Source: Irpex lacteus
Lineage: Eukaryota > Basidiomycota > Agaricomycetes > Polyporales > Irpicaceae
DNA length: 64,000 bases
Direction of reading: 5' to 3'
Assembly (NCBI GenBank): GCA_001986395.2
Contig: MQVO02000024.1
Span: 248,001 to 312,000 of the forward strand
Positions 1-11,435 of the stretch are shown piece after piece; position 1 is the first letter of the stretch, and every line of letters starts with the position of its first letter. The translations under genes and the position numbers were made by a program. The notes under the pieces were generated by a model. It was not told the DNA's origin. It did not search any database and was given only the letters and a program-made list of their open reading frames with translations.

Positions 1-414
1 TATCCCATTGACATTCCATCCCTGGTCGCGATGAAGATGGAGTGCGATTTTGGCCATGGAGAACCCCGCGAGGACCTTGTTTAGACGCGTGGTGACTAAG
101 GTAGTGATGTGCGGTGTCTTGGTGGACATCGTGCTGGCAAGGCCTGTCTTCCCCTTGGGGGCACGTTTATCGGCATTAGGAGCTTTCTCACCACGAGCGG
201 AGCCTTGCAAACTAACGTAGAAGGCTTCGTTCGTGGTGGCGAGGGCTACTGCCTTTACGTGTCCCTCTGCTGAGAATTGCAAAGATATACCGAGGTGTTG
301 CGTACTATCCTCCTGGAGGGCAGACAATAACTCGTCAGTATCTGAGTCGTCAAACTGATGTACGAGAAGGCGCGAGTTGCGAGAGCGAAGGACATCTTGC
401 GAGATGTATACCAT
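1..414 (-). CDS. N-terminal part of a second helicase-family protein, cut by the left window edge
   Basis: The frame opens at an ATG at 412-414 and stays open to the left edge, so only about 137 residues are visible. They align along their length with the start of the complete helicase at 1213-4340: both begin with a short acidic leader, then a beta-strand-like block (QHLGISLQFS here, PYLGISIQLS there), then the nearly identical block KVLAGF-MAKIALHLHR. This copy has an extra Lys/Ala-rich insert of about 20 residues in the middle. The two genes are tandem, same-strand paralogues. By analogy the missing part should carry the helicase domain, but that is inference. The block resembles a DEDD 3'-5' exonuclease fold whose acidic catalytic residues are absent. 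Confidence 0.7.
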   Translation of the reverse strand, partial: MVYISQDVLRSRNSRLLVHQFDDSDTDELLSALQEDSTQHLGISLQFSAEGHVKAVALATTNEAFYVSLQGSARGEKAPNADKRAPKGKTGLASTMSTKTPHITTLVTTRLNKVLAGFSMAKIALHLHRDQGWNVNGI

Positions 415-1212
415 GTTGAAAAGGGGTTTTGGTGTAAAGGGCTGAGTGTGATGTTGCCGACGTGCGCTGAGCCTTTTATGCGTCAAGCCAGCGGCAGAAT
501 ATGCTTTCCCCATCCGTTCAAACCCCAACGTTTGACACAGAAGAACGTTCCAAGGAATCCAGCTTGCCACGATAGTGTCACGATGCGACTGCGCGAAAAG
601 ATGTTGTTAGCTGGATCCGATCATATATGGACCTTTGACTCACCGTACCTGGGTATACGACTCATTGTCAAACCTTATAGGCTCTAGTGACCAATACCCC
701 AATTTACTGTTACGCTATTGTTTGCCAAGCAAAGCAAGGCTACAACGTAAAATCGTACCAAAGTTGAGCAATGAACATGGCTGCCATGGCTAGAGTCGCT
801 GCGAATAGCTGCGAGTAAGTAGTACCAAGCTTCTAGGCGCCGGCTTGTTTTCGAGGGCGTTACTCGAGTCATGCAAGATCATGGAAGTCATGAAAGATTT
901 TGCATCATACGTCACAACACTAACTAATGACTACTGTATGCCTAACTGAACTCGCCGTATGAGTAGTATGAGTAGCAACAATATTAATTGAACACCGTGA
1001 CAGGCATGAAGTTGCAATGTATGCCAGTGGCGCCGGTAGGGCATACCTCACCGGCCTCACCTTTCAGTTACAGCAGAGAAAAGAGATGACCATCATATGT
1101 ATGAACCTGCATACTACTGGATTATGATATCAAGACTCCGGACTACTGGCAAGCAACGAGTTTGAGGCAAGCGCAGTTTACTACTCCAAGCATATTCGAC
1201 ATTAATGCGACA
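415..1212. other. Intergenic stretch between the tandem helicase paralogues
   Basis: About 800 bp between the start codon of the left-edge copy and the stop codon of the complete helicase. Short open frames here show no recognisable domain and no splice-supported continuation. It presumably holds the promoter of the left copy and the 3' end of the right copy. I see no repeat or mobile element in it. Confidence 0.6.
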
Positions 1213-4200
1213 CTAGGCAGGCTTCCGGCCGAGGAACGCTAGCCCCCGATTAAACCACGCACTGACACCTTGCGACTGAAGTTGATCCGCAGGAGCGGCC
1301 AAATTCGAGGGCTCCGGTAAGTCAGAAGCATATACTGGCCCCGGTCCTGGCGTCGTGGAAGAGCGCAACGAAAGTTGCCACATCTGTTCTGAAGGCGGCC
1401 GTGACAGTACAGGTACTTGTTGGGGTGAGGGCCGTGACGGTTGTCCAGTATGTGAATGTGTCGCATTTGACACTGGGTCCAGGCGAGCCGGATGTGGGGC
1501 AGGCACGCCAGGAAGGTCAACGTTTCCCTCTGTGACTCTTCGCCAGTCGATCCAAACGGGATTGCGAGGGTGTAAGGACATCCAATATGTTACTAGCTTC
1601 CCCAGTAGCGTATGGCGACCACGACCGGACACGAAGGACCGTTTGCTGACAATAACCATGCCAGCTCTGCAGCGGGTCAACATAACGTTTGTACGGTGAT
1701 CCTGGGTGAGGAAGCCTGGCTTCGCCGTTCGTGTGACGGATACAATCACATATTCGGCCTCGTGGCCTGCGTGTTATCAGCACATAGAATAAAGCCCGGA
1801 TGGATTCCTTCACACCTTGAAAGCTGTCTATGTTGAAAACCTTATCGCTTGGAAGACGAGCGGTCTCGAGAGCTTTCACGATGGCAGCTCGTTGTGCATC
1901 GTATGGCGTGATGACGCAGTAGTCTTTGTATCTGTAGTAATCTTCCACGAGTTTCACTACAATGTGCACTTCTGCAGCATTCTGTAAGATCAATTTAGTG
2001 TTCGTCGAATTTCGGGAAAGAGGCGTGTACGTACGGACCAGCTCTTCCCGACACTGACTTCCATCCCTTTGCTCGCATCAATAAAGGCAATGCAGGACTT
2101 ATCGCCAATACTATGACAGGATAGCAGCTTGGAATTGTAAACTTCGCGTGAGATGAAATCTCCGAGTGGAATCGGCATGCGATCTATTCCAATTTTCATG
2201 AATACGTTCCACTTATATCCACACAATAACGTACACTGAGTATTCAGAAAATACGCCGTGGGCTTCAGGTGCTGAATATTGAGTATACTTTGTAGCTGAG
2301 GAACTGCATCCTGACGGAAAGGTGGTACTGTAGGACCGTGTCAAGGAAGTTCTTGGTTGAAGGCAATGGGCGAACTCACATTGCTTGGGATCCCCGAAAA
2401 AGCAAACCTTCTCCAGCTCCTGAAACTTGTGGAATAGGTGCTATGAATGTGGTCAATACCCGAATAGTCGATTCCCATGCGTGCATAAACGTACCATGTA
2501 CTCGAAAACGTTGATTTGGGAAGCTTCATCGACAACGAGTCTAACCATCGGATCGACCTCCAACGAACGATAGCTGTCAAGGGCCGGGCTGGAGAGCATG
2601 CCAAGTGTGCACAAGATGATTCTACTTCCTGATAGGCGTTCTGTGACTTCAGAAGCGCTTTGAGAGAGTTCGTTAGAAAATATGATCTTATCCTTCATCG
2701 CGAGGTATAGATGTTCGTGCCTAAACCGAATATTGTGCAATATTAGTGACATTTGTATGCATCTGCGAAAAGACGTTCACCATTCGTGGTGGAATTCGTT
2801 CGATACGATCAGCCTGAAATCGGAAACACCTTTCTCAACGAGGCTGCGAGCTATATTCTTGACGCCAACATTGGATTGGGCTACGATGCAGGCTGATTTT
2901 CCCTCTGAGACCCAATAGGCAGCAGCAGCAGCGATTGTCGAGGTTTTCCCAGTCCCCGGAGGACCTGCAACGACTGATCAAGTATAGCTACTATGAACAA
3001 ACGTCAAGCACCTACCGTGGGCGATAACGATAGGCTGAGATGGAGACAGCATGGCGGCCACCACCTCCTTCTGTGACTGATTGAGCTCCGAAAATGCCTC
3101 GGTTTCGAGAGGTGGTGGATGCGGCCGCCTATCCGCCAGCGTAGCATCATCCTGAGGAAACCATATAAGCTCAATGAACAGTCTCCCCGTTAACTCTATG
3201 GTCCCTTGCAGGATTCGCAACACGAATTCGTTCTGAGCTCTCTCAGAAACCGTAGGATCTGCGCGGCCGTGAACTGTAACGCCTATGATACCACTAGTAT
3301 CGCTGGGATATCGACCTCGAGCTAGCCCTATACTCGTTGATCTGCCTCTCGTGGCTATGGCTCGTCCGAACAGACTCGGCCCGCTTTCGGTGCGTAGCTC
3401 AATCGAGGTCTAGTAAAATGCTCAGACATGTGAGTGAAGACAAAATTGTACGTATTTACCTGACTGCTTGTACGAATCCTGTTAGGATAACGAGCGTTCT
3501 CCACTTGCCAGTTCCTTCCGTCCGCAACGATGTCCTTGATTTCGCCCTCAACAGATGTCGGTTTCAGGCCCTCGAGAAGTTCTGCGCAGAGAGCCATATC
3601 CTCGAGACAGGATAAAGACTACCAATGTCCATTTGAGCGATCAGGTCCGTCTATCAAACAGCAAAACTCACTTTGATTTCAACTCTATTAGTATCCACCT
3701 GAGCAGCAGACTGCATAGCTCTCTCATCGGCACCAGCGCATCTAGGCAAATAGTGTAAGCCGGTTTTTATGGGTAGAAATGGACAAAGAGATACTTACAT
3801 GGCGCTGATCCACGCACGCAGGCAAGTTCTTCTTTTCGCATCTTCGCCGTCGGTGGCAGGATACCACAAGTAATCCACCTTGTTTCTGCTGAAAGTCGAT
3901 TCGATCTTCTTTTCTACGAAGCCAGATGGATATTGCGCTCGTTCTCGGCCTGATACCAGTAGAGTAGAGAGATCCACCCCCGCGACATGCCAGTGTAGAT
4001 GACGATGGAGATGAAGTGCAATTTTGGCCATATGAAAGCCGGCCAAAACCTTACCCAGCTCGGTAGTTATCTTCGTCATGATGTCTTGCGGACTCGAATT
4101 AGCGTCAGTACCACCGCGAACAAAGCCTTGCAACGTCAAGTATAAGGCTTCGTTTGCAGTGGAAAACGCTAACGCCTCAACGTCACCCTTAGTGGACAGC

Positions 4201-4340
4201 TGTATGGAGATACCGAGATACGGCGCGGCTATCCCTTGTAGAGCGAACAATACCCCGTCGATTTCACGATGGTCAAAACAGCGAACGGGAAGCTTCGACG
4301 GCTGCGGGGATGGAAGGATATCCTGTGTGATGTCGTCCAT
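1213..4340 (-). CDS. SF1 (UPF1-like) helicase with a degenerate exonuclease-like N-terminal domain
   Basis: Predicted ATP-dependent nucleic-acid helicase; substrate unknown. Exons read 3799-4340, 3672-3741, 3460-3618, 3016-3409, 2781-2964, then several more to a stop at 1213. The N-terminal ~180 residues look like a DEDD exonuclease fold with the acidic residues replaced. The helicase core follows in canonical order: a Q-motif-like LNQSQKEVV, Walker A GPPGTGKTS, Walker B DEAS, motif III GDPKQ followed by VPPF, then an R-M-P---G-FIS block, ITPYDAQ, DSFQG followed by HEAEYVIVS, and NVMLTRC for motif VI. After that comes a Pro/Ser-rich tail of about 100 residues. The family (UPF1/DNA2/NAM7 group) includes RNA surveillance and silencing helicases; assignment to either is not possible from this. 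The start at 4340 is supported by alignment with the paralogue at 1-414; an in-frame upstream start is less likely. Confidence 0.85.
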
Positions 4341-5234
4341 GTCCAGAGAGTGTATCGCTGGGTGAGAAGTCGTTAGCCCATGTGCGATAGATCGTGAACC
4401 TTTATACACTCAGCGTGCGATACCCATGCATGAGGTTGAGTGACAAGACACTTTCACGCGAGAAGTACTTTTATGAAGTAGCTGCTACGAAACACAACGA
4501 CTGCGGTGCAAACACAGCTACCGAGATATCAGCTTCTGTAATATGAACGTAGGTTTGTACCCACCTTACTCGAACGCATGACTCATGCGCAACATCTTCT
4601 TTAACACAACCTAGATAGCGTGTGCAAATATCGAATCGTTTTGAGGTCGGCGTGTGGACCGCAATTGCCTGTGTGACATTCTGCGCAGCGTATGAAGAGA
4701 GTGGCCATTTGAACCCCTAGTCGCGAATTGCAGACCTCCACCACGAGGCTTTGACGACCCCGTACATACATCCTTGTACAGTAAGCGGACTACACACATA
4801 TCGCCACACAGTCAAACTCTACCAGACCCTAGAGCACAGAGGCTGGGTAAGATGGTGAGAACGCAATGCTGTGCATCCGAGCCATGTCGAAGCTTACCTC
4901 GTAAGTTTGTGGCCCTTGTGACTTCGCAAAGGAGCAATCCTAGTTCAACGCGCCGCATGAGTATCAGCAATTGAAAACCGATGTCACTTGTCGAAACCTT
5001 ACTGTCATAGAATATCTCATCTTCAAGATAAACGTTGATGAACGTTCAACGTGAGAGGCTGAGCAGAACTCGGGGAGCATTAGCAGGCCTGAAACACGGC
5101 TCGCCCGGAGTGCATCACGTGCATCGCATGCCGGCGCGCAGTCTTGACGGCGAGAGCCCGGACAGAGCTTGGGAGTAAAGTAACGACCAACTGTTCCCCT
5201 CACCTTCGACAACGACGAGCTCGACGTCGCGAGC
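4341..5234. promoter_or_regulatory. Divergent intergenic region between helicase and flippase
   Basis: About 0.9 kb separating two genes transcribed away from each other, so it should hold both promoters. No open frame here is convincing as a gene, and I could not pick out a clear TATA box or a known binding site. Confidence 0.5.
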
Positions 5235-8200
5235 ATGGCGGACGACTTTGTTCGTCTAGTTTCTCAAGCAAATCCCGCCCTTCGACAATATCAACCTGCT
5301 GGCAATGGTTACCCACCTTCGTCTTCATCATACCATACTCATAACGACTCTACACAACTTGATCCGTTCTTCGACGATGAGGACGACGTCCCGGACTCTG
5401 CGTTCGGTAGGCCCGCGGCCATGATGTCCAAGGAGAGCGGGCTCCCTTTGGCGACCTCAGCAGCTCCCCCAGCTGGTCACGGAAGTATTGCGCCGGACGG
5501 AGATATACTGCAGGACTGGGATGATGTACCTGAGACTCAACAACCTTATGCTGGATCTGCCTCATTTCCTGGCTCGTCTGGACATGCTGCTACCTCCACT
5601 AAGCCTCCAAAGAGGCGGAGGAAATGGAAGTGGCCATGGAAGAAGGAGGAAGAAGTATTAGAGGGCGAGAGGGTTATTGCCCTGAATAACGCTGCCGCAA
5701 ACTCGGAGTATCGTTCCAACTATGTTTCGACGAGCAAATATAACGCTGCCACATTCTTGCCTAAATTCCTCTTCGGTATATTGTATTATCCTCACTCCTT
5801 CATGCGTGGTGCTAATAGTCACATTCAGAACAATTCTCCAAATACGCCAACTTATTCTTCTTGTTCACGGCCTGTATACAACAGATACCGGGAGTCTCTC
5901 CGACCAACCGTTACACTACCATAGCACCTTTGGCGGTTGTGCTACTTGCCTCAGCGATCAAGGAGTCTCAAGAAGACCTCGTATGTCCCTCGTACGTTCT
6001 CGCATGCTGTACTGTCTACTGATACAGGTGTCCAGAAACGTCACCAATCCGACACTGAATTGAACGCGCGATTAGCCAAGATCCTGCAACCAGATGGAAC
6101 CTTCAAAGATACGAAATGGAAAGATATGCGAGTTGGAGACGTAGTACGAATGGAGAGCGACGACTTCATCCCGGCGGACGTTGTTCTGCTTAGTTCCAGT
6201 GAACCAGAAGGTTTCTGTTACATCGAAACTTCGAACTTGGATGGGTGCGTGGTGTGATAAGCAGGTTTAACTTCTTCTCATGTTACCTAGAGAGACGAAC
6301 TTGAAGATTAAGCAAGCGTCCCCACAGACATCTCATCTTACTTCCCCGCATCTTGTCACTGCGCTACACGGCACTCTACGTTCAGAGCACCCCAATAACT
6401 CTCTGTATACTTTCGAGGCAACCTTGGAACTAGCGGGAAACATGGGCGTGCCAAAGACTATTCCATTAGGTCCCGACCAAATGTTACTTCGTGGGGCGCA
6501 GATTCGCAACACCCCTTGGTCCTACGGTTTGGTCGTCTTCACCGGTCATGATACGAAGCTGATGCGGAACGCTACGTACGTGTTCCACCTAGTTATTCAA
6601 TTTATGTATAGGTACTGATGGTTGTATAGAGCTGCGCCTATCAAACGCACAGCAGTCGAACGTCAAGTCAACACCCAGATTGTATTCTTGTTTATCCTTC
6701 TAGTTGCCCTGTCGTTAGGATCCACCATTGGCAGTAGTATTCGCTCTGTGAGTATCTTGCAAGAGGCAAAGGCATAGCTCGCTGAGCAGATTATAGTGGT
6801 TCTTCGCCAACGCCCAATGGTATCTTCAAGAATCCTCATCAATAAGTGGCAGAGGTATGTAGCACAGGCAAAATTCCAGAAACTGCTCATCCTTAGTATA
6901 TCATTTCCAGCGAAGGAGTTTATCGAAGGTACGATCCAGCACTCTCGGTACACACACAGGCTGTTGATTCCGCTATAGACATCCTAACGTTCATCATCCT
7001 GTACAACAACTTGATTCCAATCTCGCTGATTGTCACGATGGAGGTTGTCAAGTTCCAGCAAGCCCAGTTGATCAACTTCGACCTCGATATGTACTACGCC
7101 AAGACAGACACACCCGCGCTTTGTCGAACGTCATCGCTCGTGGAAGAACTTGGTCAAATCGAATATGTCTTCAGTGACAAGACGGGCACGCTTACCTGCA
7201 ATGAGATGGAGTTCCGCTGTTGTAGTATCGCTGGTGTGGCTTATGCGGACGTGGTGGACGAGAGTAAACGTGGCGAGGACGGTAAAGACGGCTGGCGGAC
7301 GTTCGCGGAGATGAAGACTATTCTGGAAGGTGGTGCGAATCCCTTCGTTGATGTTGCACCTCAGCCAGGAGACGAGCGGGAGGTTATTCACGAGTTCTTG
7401 ACCTTGCTGGCTGTTTGCCATACCGTCATTCCGGAGAACCGAGATGGCAAGATGCATTACCAGGCTAGTAGTCCGGACGAAGCAGCCCTTGTCGCCGGTG
7501 CGGAATTACTGGGTTATCAGTTCAAGGTAGGTTAATTGACATTTGTGTGTCTGGGTAAGATTACACTGACGATACTGCAGGCTCGTAAACCGAAATCGGT
7601 CTTTGTTAACATCATGGGTGCCGAGTACGAGTACGAGATCCTAAACGTCTGCGAGTTCAACTCCACGCGCAAGCGCATGTCAACGATTGTTCGAGGTCCG
7701 GATCGCAAGCTCCGTATATTCTGCAAGGGTGCGGATACTGTCATTTTGGAGCGCCTGAGCGAAAATCAGCCGTATACGGAGAAGACACTTCTTCACCTCG
7801 AGGTCTGTCATAATATGGTTTCATATCTCTCGGTCAGCTCTGACGACAAGTGTAGGACTATGCTACGGAAGGTCTTCGTACGCTATGCATCGCTTCTCGC
7901 GAAATATCCGAGCAGGAATACAAACAGTGGCTGACGATTTACAACCAAGCGGCTGCAACTATCAACGGACGTGGAGATGCCTTGGATAAGGCTGCCGAAT
8001 TGATTGAAAAGGATCTGTTTTTGCTGGGCGCGACCGCCATTGAGGACAAGTTGCAGGATGGTGTTCCGGATGCGATTCATACTTTGCAAATGGCTGGTAT
8101 CAAGGTTTGGGTGCTCACGGGCGATCGTCAAGAGACTGCCATCAACATTGGCATGTCTTGCCGGCTCATCTCTGAGTCTATGAACTTGGTATGTGTATCG

Positions 8201-10113
8201 GTGATATTATGGCCGTCATAGAAGACTGAACACGTATGTAGGTCATCGTGAACGAGGAAACCTCACACGAGACACACGATTTCATAAATAAGCGGCTTGC
8301 AGCGATCAAAAACCAGCGCAACACGGGCGAACTCGAGGATTTGGCTCTGATCATTGGTGAGTTCGAACTGTCGTTCACGTCGGGCCATGCTCAATCTCTG
8401 ACCCTCTTTGGCGCAGACGGCAAGAGTTTGACATACGCCTTGGAAAAAGAGATCTCGAAGACGTTCTTGGAGCTCGCGATCATGTGTAAGGCTGTGATCT
8501 GCTGTGAGTGCTTGTTTACATCTGGATGCGGAGCCGCAAGTTTTTAATGTTGTATGTGTGTAGGTCGTGTATCCCCTCTGCAGAAGGCGCTAGTCGTGAA
8601 GCTTGTGAAGAAGAACACGAAGGCCCTCTTGCTTGCTATTGGAGACGGCGCAAACGACGTTAGCATGATTCAAGCCGCACATGTCGGTGTCGGTATCTCC
8701 GGTCTCGAGGGTCTGCAGGCTGCGCGATCTGCAGATGTCGCTATCTCGCAGTTCAGATTCTTGAAGAAGCTGCTTCTCGTTCATGGAGCGTGGAGCTACC
8801 AACGGCTGTCTAAGCTCATTCTATGTGAGTGTAGTTGTGGTTATGTGCTGTGGTGTGCATAAATCTCATTACTCCATAGACTCCTTCTACAAGAACATCG
8901 TGCTCTACATGACACAGTTCTGGGTAAGCCCATCAATCGGTCATAATTCACGGTTCTAACACAGTATTCCTTAGTATTCCTTCTTCAACAACTTCTCCGG
9001 ACAAATCGCCTACGAATCATGGACACTATCATTGTACAACGTCGCATTCACCGTTCTACCCCCTCTCGTCATCGGAGTTTTCGACCAGTTCGTATCCGCT
9101 CGTATCTTGGACAGATATCCGCAGCTCTACATGCTCGGCCAGAAGAACGTGTTCTTCACACGGACAGCGTTCTGGCTGTGGGTAGGCAACGCTTTGTATC
9201 ACAGCTTGGTGAGTGAGGAAAGAAGATGATCGACAGTTCGGAAGTGATTAAGAACCTTCGTAGATCCTGTTCGGGTTCTCTGTGATTCTGTTCTGGGGAG
9301 ACTTGAAGCAGGCCACTGGTTTCGATTCTGGACATTGGGTCTGGGGTACATCGCTGTATCTTGCTGTGCTTTTAACGGTCCTTGGGAAAGCTGCCCTCGT
9401 CTCTGAGTGCGTATACCCAAGTTTTACTCTCTACGGCAAGGTTTTGACTCTTTTCCTATAGTCTTTGGACAAAGTACACCGTCGCCGGTATGTGCTCTCC
9501 GTTCCCTCGATATAGCCTACAACTGACAGTGCCTTCGTAGCCATCCCTGGGTCATTCCTGTTCACCATGGCTTTCCTCCCGCTATATGCCGTCGTCGCTC
9601 CCGCCATTGGTTTCTCCAAAGAATACCTGAATATCGTACCTCGACTATGGACCGACGCCGTCTTCTATTTCATGCTCCTCCTTGTCCCAACACTCTGTCT
9701 TTCAAGAGATCTAGCATGGAAATAGTGAGTGGCCACTTCAACCCGTCATGACATTCTAACCACCACATTCTTTACAGCTACCGACGCACATACAAACCAG
9801 AAACCTACCACATCGCGCAAGAGATCCAAAAGTACAATATTCCCGATTACCGGCCACGACAAGAGCAGTACGTCATTACCATGGCAACGCCGATCTTTTT
9901 TCCTTTATCTGACCATTTCGTCGCCGCGCCACGTTCTGCCAATCTGAAAATAGGTTCCAGAAGGCAATCAAGAAAGTTCGTGCGGTCCAGCGCATGCGGC
10001 GCAACCGCGGGTTTGCGTTCTCGCAGACTGAGAACGTTGCTCGTCAGGACCAGGCGAGGTTGATTAGGGCGTACGACACGACCAAGACGGATGCCAGGCC
10101 GTCGGGGTATTGA
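5235..10113 (+). CDS. DRS2: P4-type ATPase, phospholipid flippase of the Drs2 type
   Basis: Moves aminophospholipids from the lumenal to the cytosolic leaflet of late-Golgi/endosomal membranes. The model has 19 exons and 1295 residues, close to yeast Drs2. Boundaries: 5235-5775, 5829-5980, 6036-6244, 6291-6575, 6630-6747, 6797-6854, 6911-6928, 6979-7526, 7581-7802, 7856-8188, 8242-8503, 8564-8824, 8880-8923, 8975-9208, 9264-9406, 9462-9487, 9541-9724, 9778-9867, 9954-10113. Visible motifs are the P4 actuator region, the PISL motif in M4, DKTGTLT (phosphorylated Asp near residue 527), KGADTVI, the TGDRQETA hinge region and [10 protein letters not shown]. About ten hydrophobic segments are present. 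The tail with FAFSQTE and RAYDTT matches the Drs2 C-terminal regulatory region, which favours Drs2 over Dnf or Neo1. The N-terminal ~150 residues are low complexity with a basic RRRKWKW patch. Exons of 18 and 26 nt are unusually small. Confidence 0.93.
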
Positions 10114-11435
10114 TTGAGGTGTTGGAGTGTGGAGGTAGTATCATGGTTTATTTATGACATCGTATTGGACATTGTATTTCATGAGCTAATGTTTAGATAC
10201 TAATCCATGGAGCTTCGAGTAAAATACCGAGCAGATGCGCGCGGAGGCGGTCATCATCGACTCGGCGAAAATGTCGTGATTCGTTGACAGGTATATGGAT
10301 TTCGGTAGCTTCATGCATAAGTCTCTTCGTGGTCTGGTTACTGAGAGAGAGAGGAGAGTGCAGAATGGAATTGATCTCTGGCTGGGCCTTTGTATATTAC
10401 GAGCTCTACGACTGATATTGTCTGATCGCCTACTGTTGAGCTACCACGCCCGGCCACGTTCACCGCACGCTGGTCAGATTTATATTTTTGTGGAACGTCT
10501 ACACATCAATCCAGGTCGAGTAGACGCGATATCAAAGACCTCTTTGTGACATTCCACCTATACAGCGGCTGATCCGTGTGCAGAATTCTCAGGTTTTGCA
10601 CCAGCTGACTATGCCTTGCACCGCATTAGATGACAAGCGTCCATTGTCTGCTCGCTGGTACAACAGGTGCACCATACTGAACCACATAGAGATTGCCAAA
10701 TGGGGGGCGCTGTGTCGGGGTGGGCGTCTCTCCAATTGTCTGTGGGATTGAAAGTCCGCGTGTGTGGTCTCACCTCCAGCAAGCCTCTCGCTGTGCAGGG
10801 ACAAGAAAAGCTGGTTTCCAGGGTGCAATAAACTGAATACGACGAGAGCTAGAAGAGAACTTGGAGTGATGGGATGTGCCCGCCTAAGCGGTGTGGGCGA
10901 AAAGATGGATCACGACGAGTGGGAAAAATGATTGAGCCGGAGATGAGTGTTGTTGTGCGCCTTGGTCGTCCAGCTCAGCTTGTCTCTCTTCTTCTCTCTC
11001 CTCCATCTTCCTCTCTGGTCCTTCTGCCTCGCCTTTTGCTTTTCGCCACCTTCGGATCCCCGTACTGGTCGCTTTCTAGGCTTCCAGACCTGTACCACTC
11101 AACGCTCGCTTCACTGTCGACCGCGTTTCCCGTCTTTTGCGTGGATTTCCGTGGCTCTTTGCGTATTTGCGAAGGCAGTCGTGCATTCAAGAGATATTTC
11201 CATCTTTAAATAATCTCTATATATACTCTCGCACTCCTCTTTCTCTGTGCGTCGCCTTTTTTCGACCCAACTCGCCCACATTCCTTTGCCACCACCTAAC
11301 CCCAGATTCCCCCCTCATACCACTCATTGGTTTTTGCTCTCGTCTAACTTGCCTTTTCTGCCCTTCTTCTCCACGTAACTTCTACCGTTACCTCTCCTCC
11401 ATCCACTTGCATCCGCATACCCAAACTTCATCGCA
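10114..11435. promoter_or_regulatory. Intergenic region with a long pyrimidine-rich leader ahead of nrd1
   Basis: The first ~800 bp hold the flippase 3' end and no convincing gene. From about 10960 to 11435 the plus strand is strongly C/T-rich (runs such as cttcttctctctcctcc). CT-rich stretches are typical just upstream of transcription or translation starts in filamentous fungi, so this is read as the nrd1 promoter and 5' leader. Confidence 0.55.
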
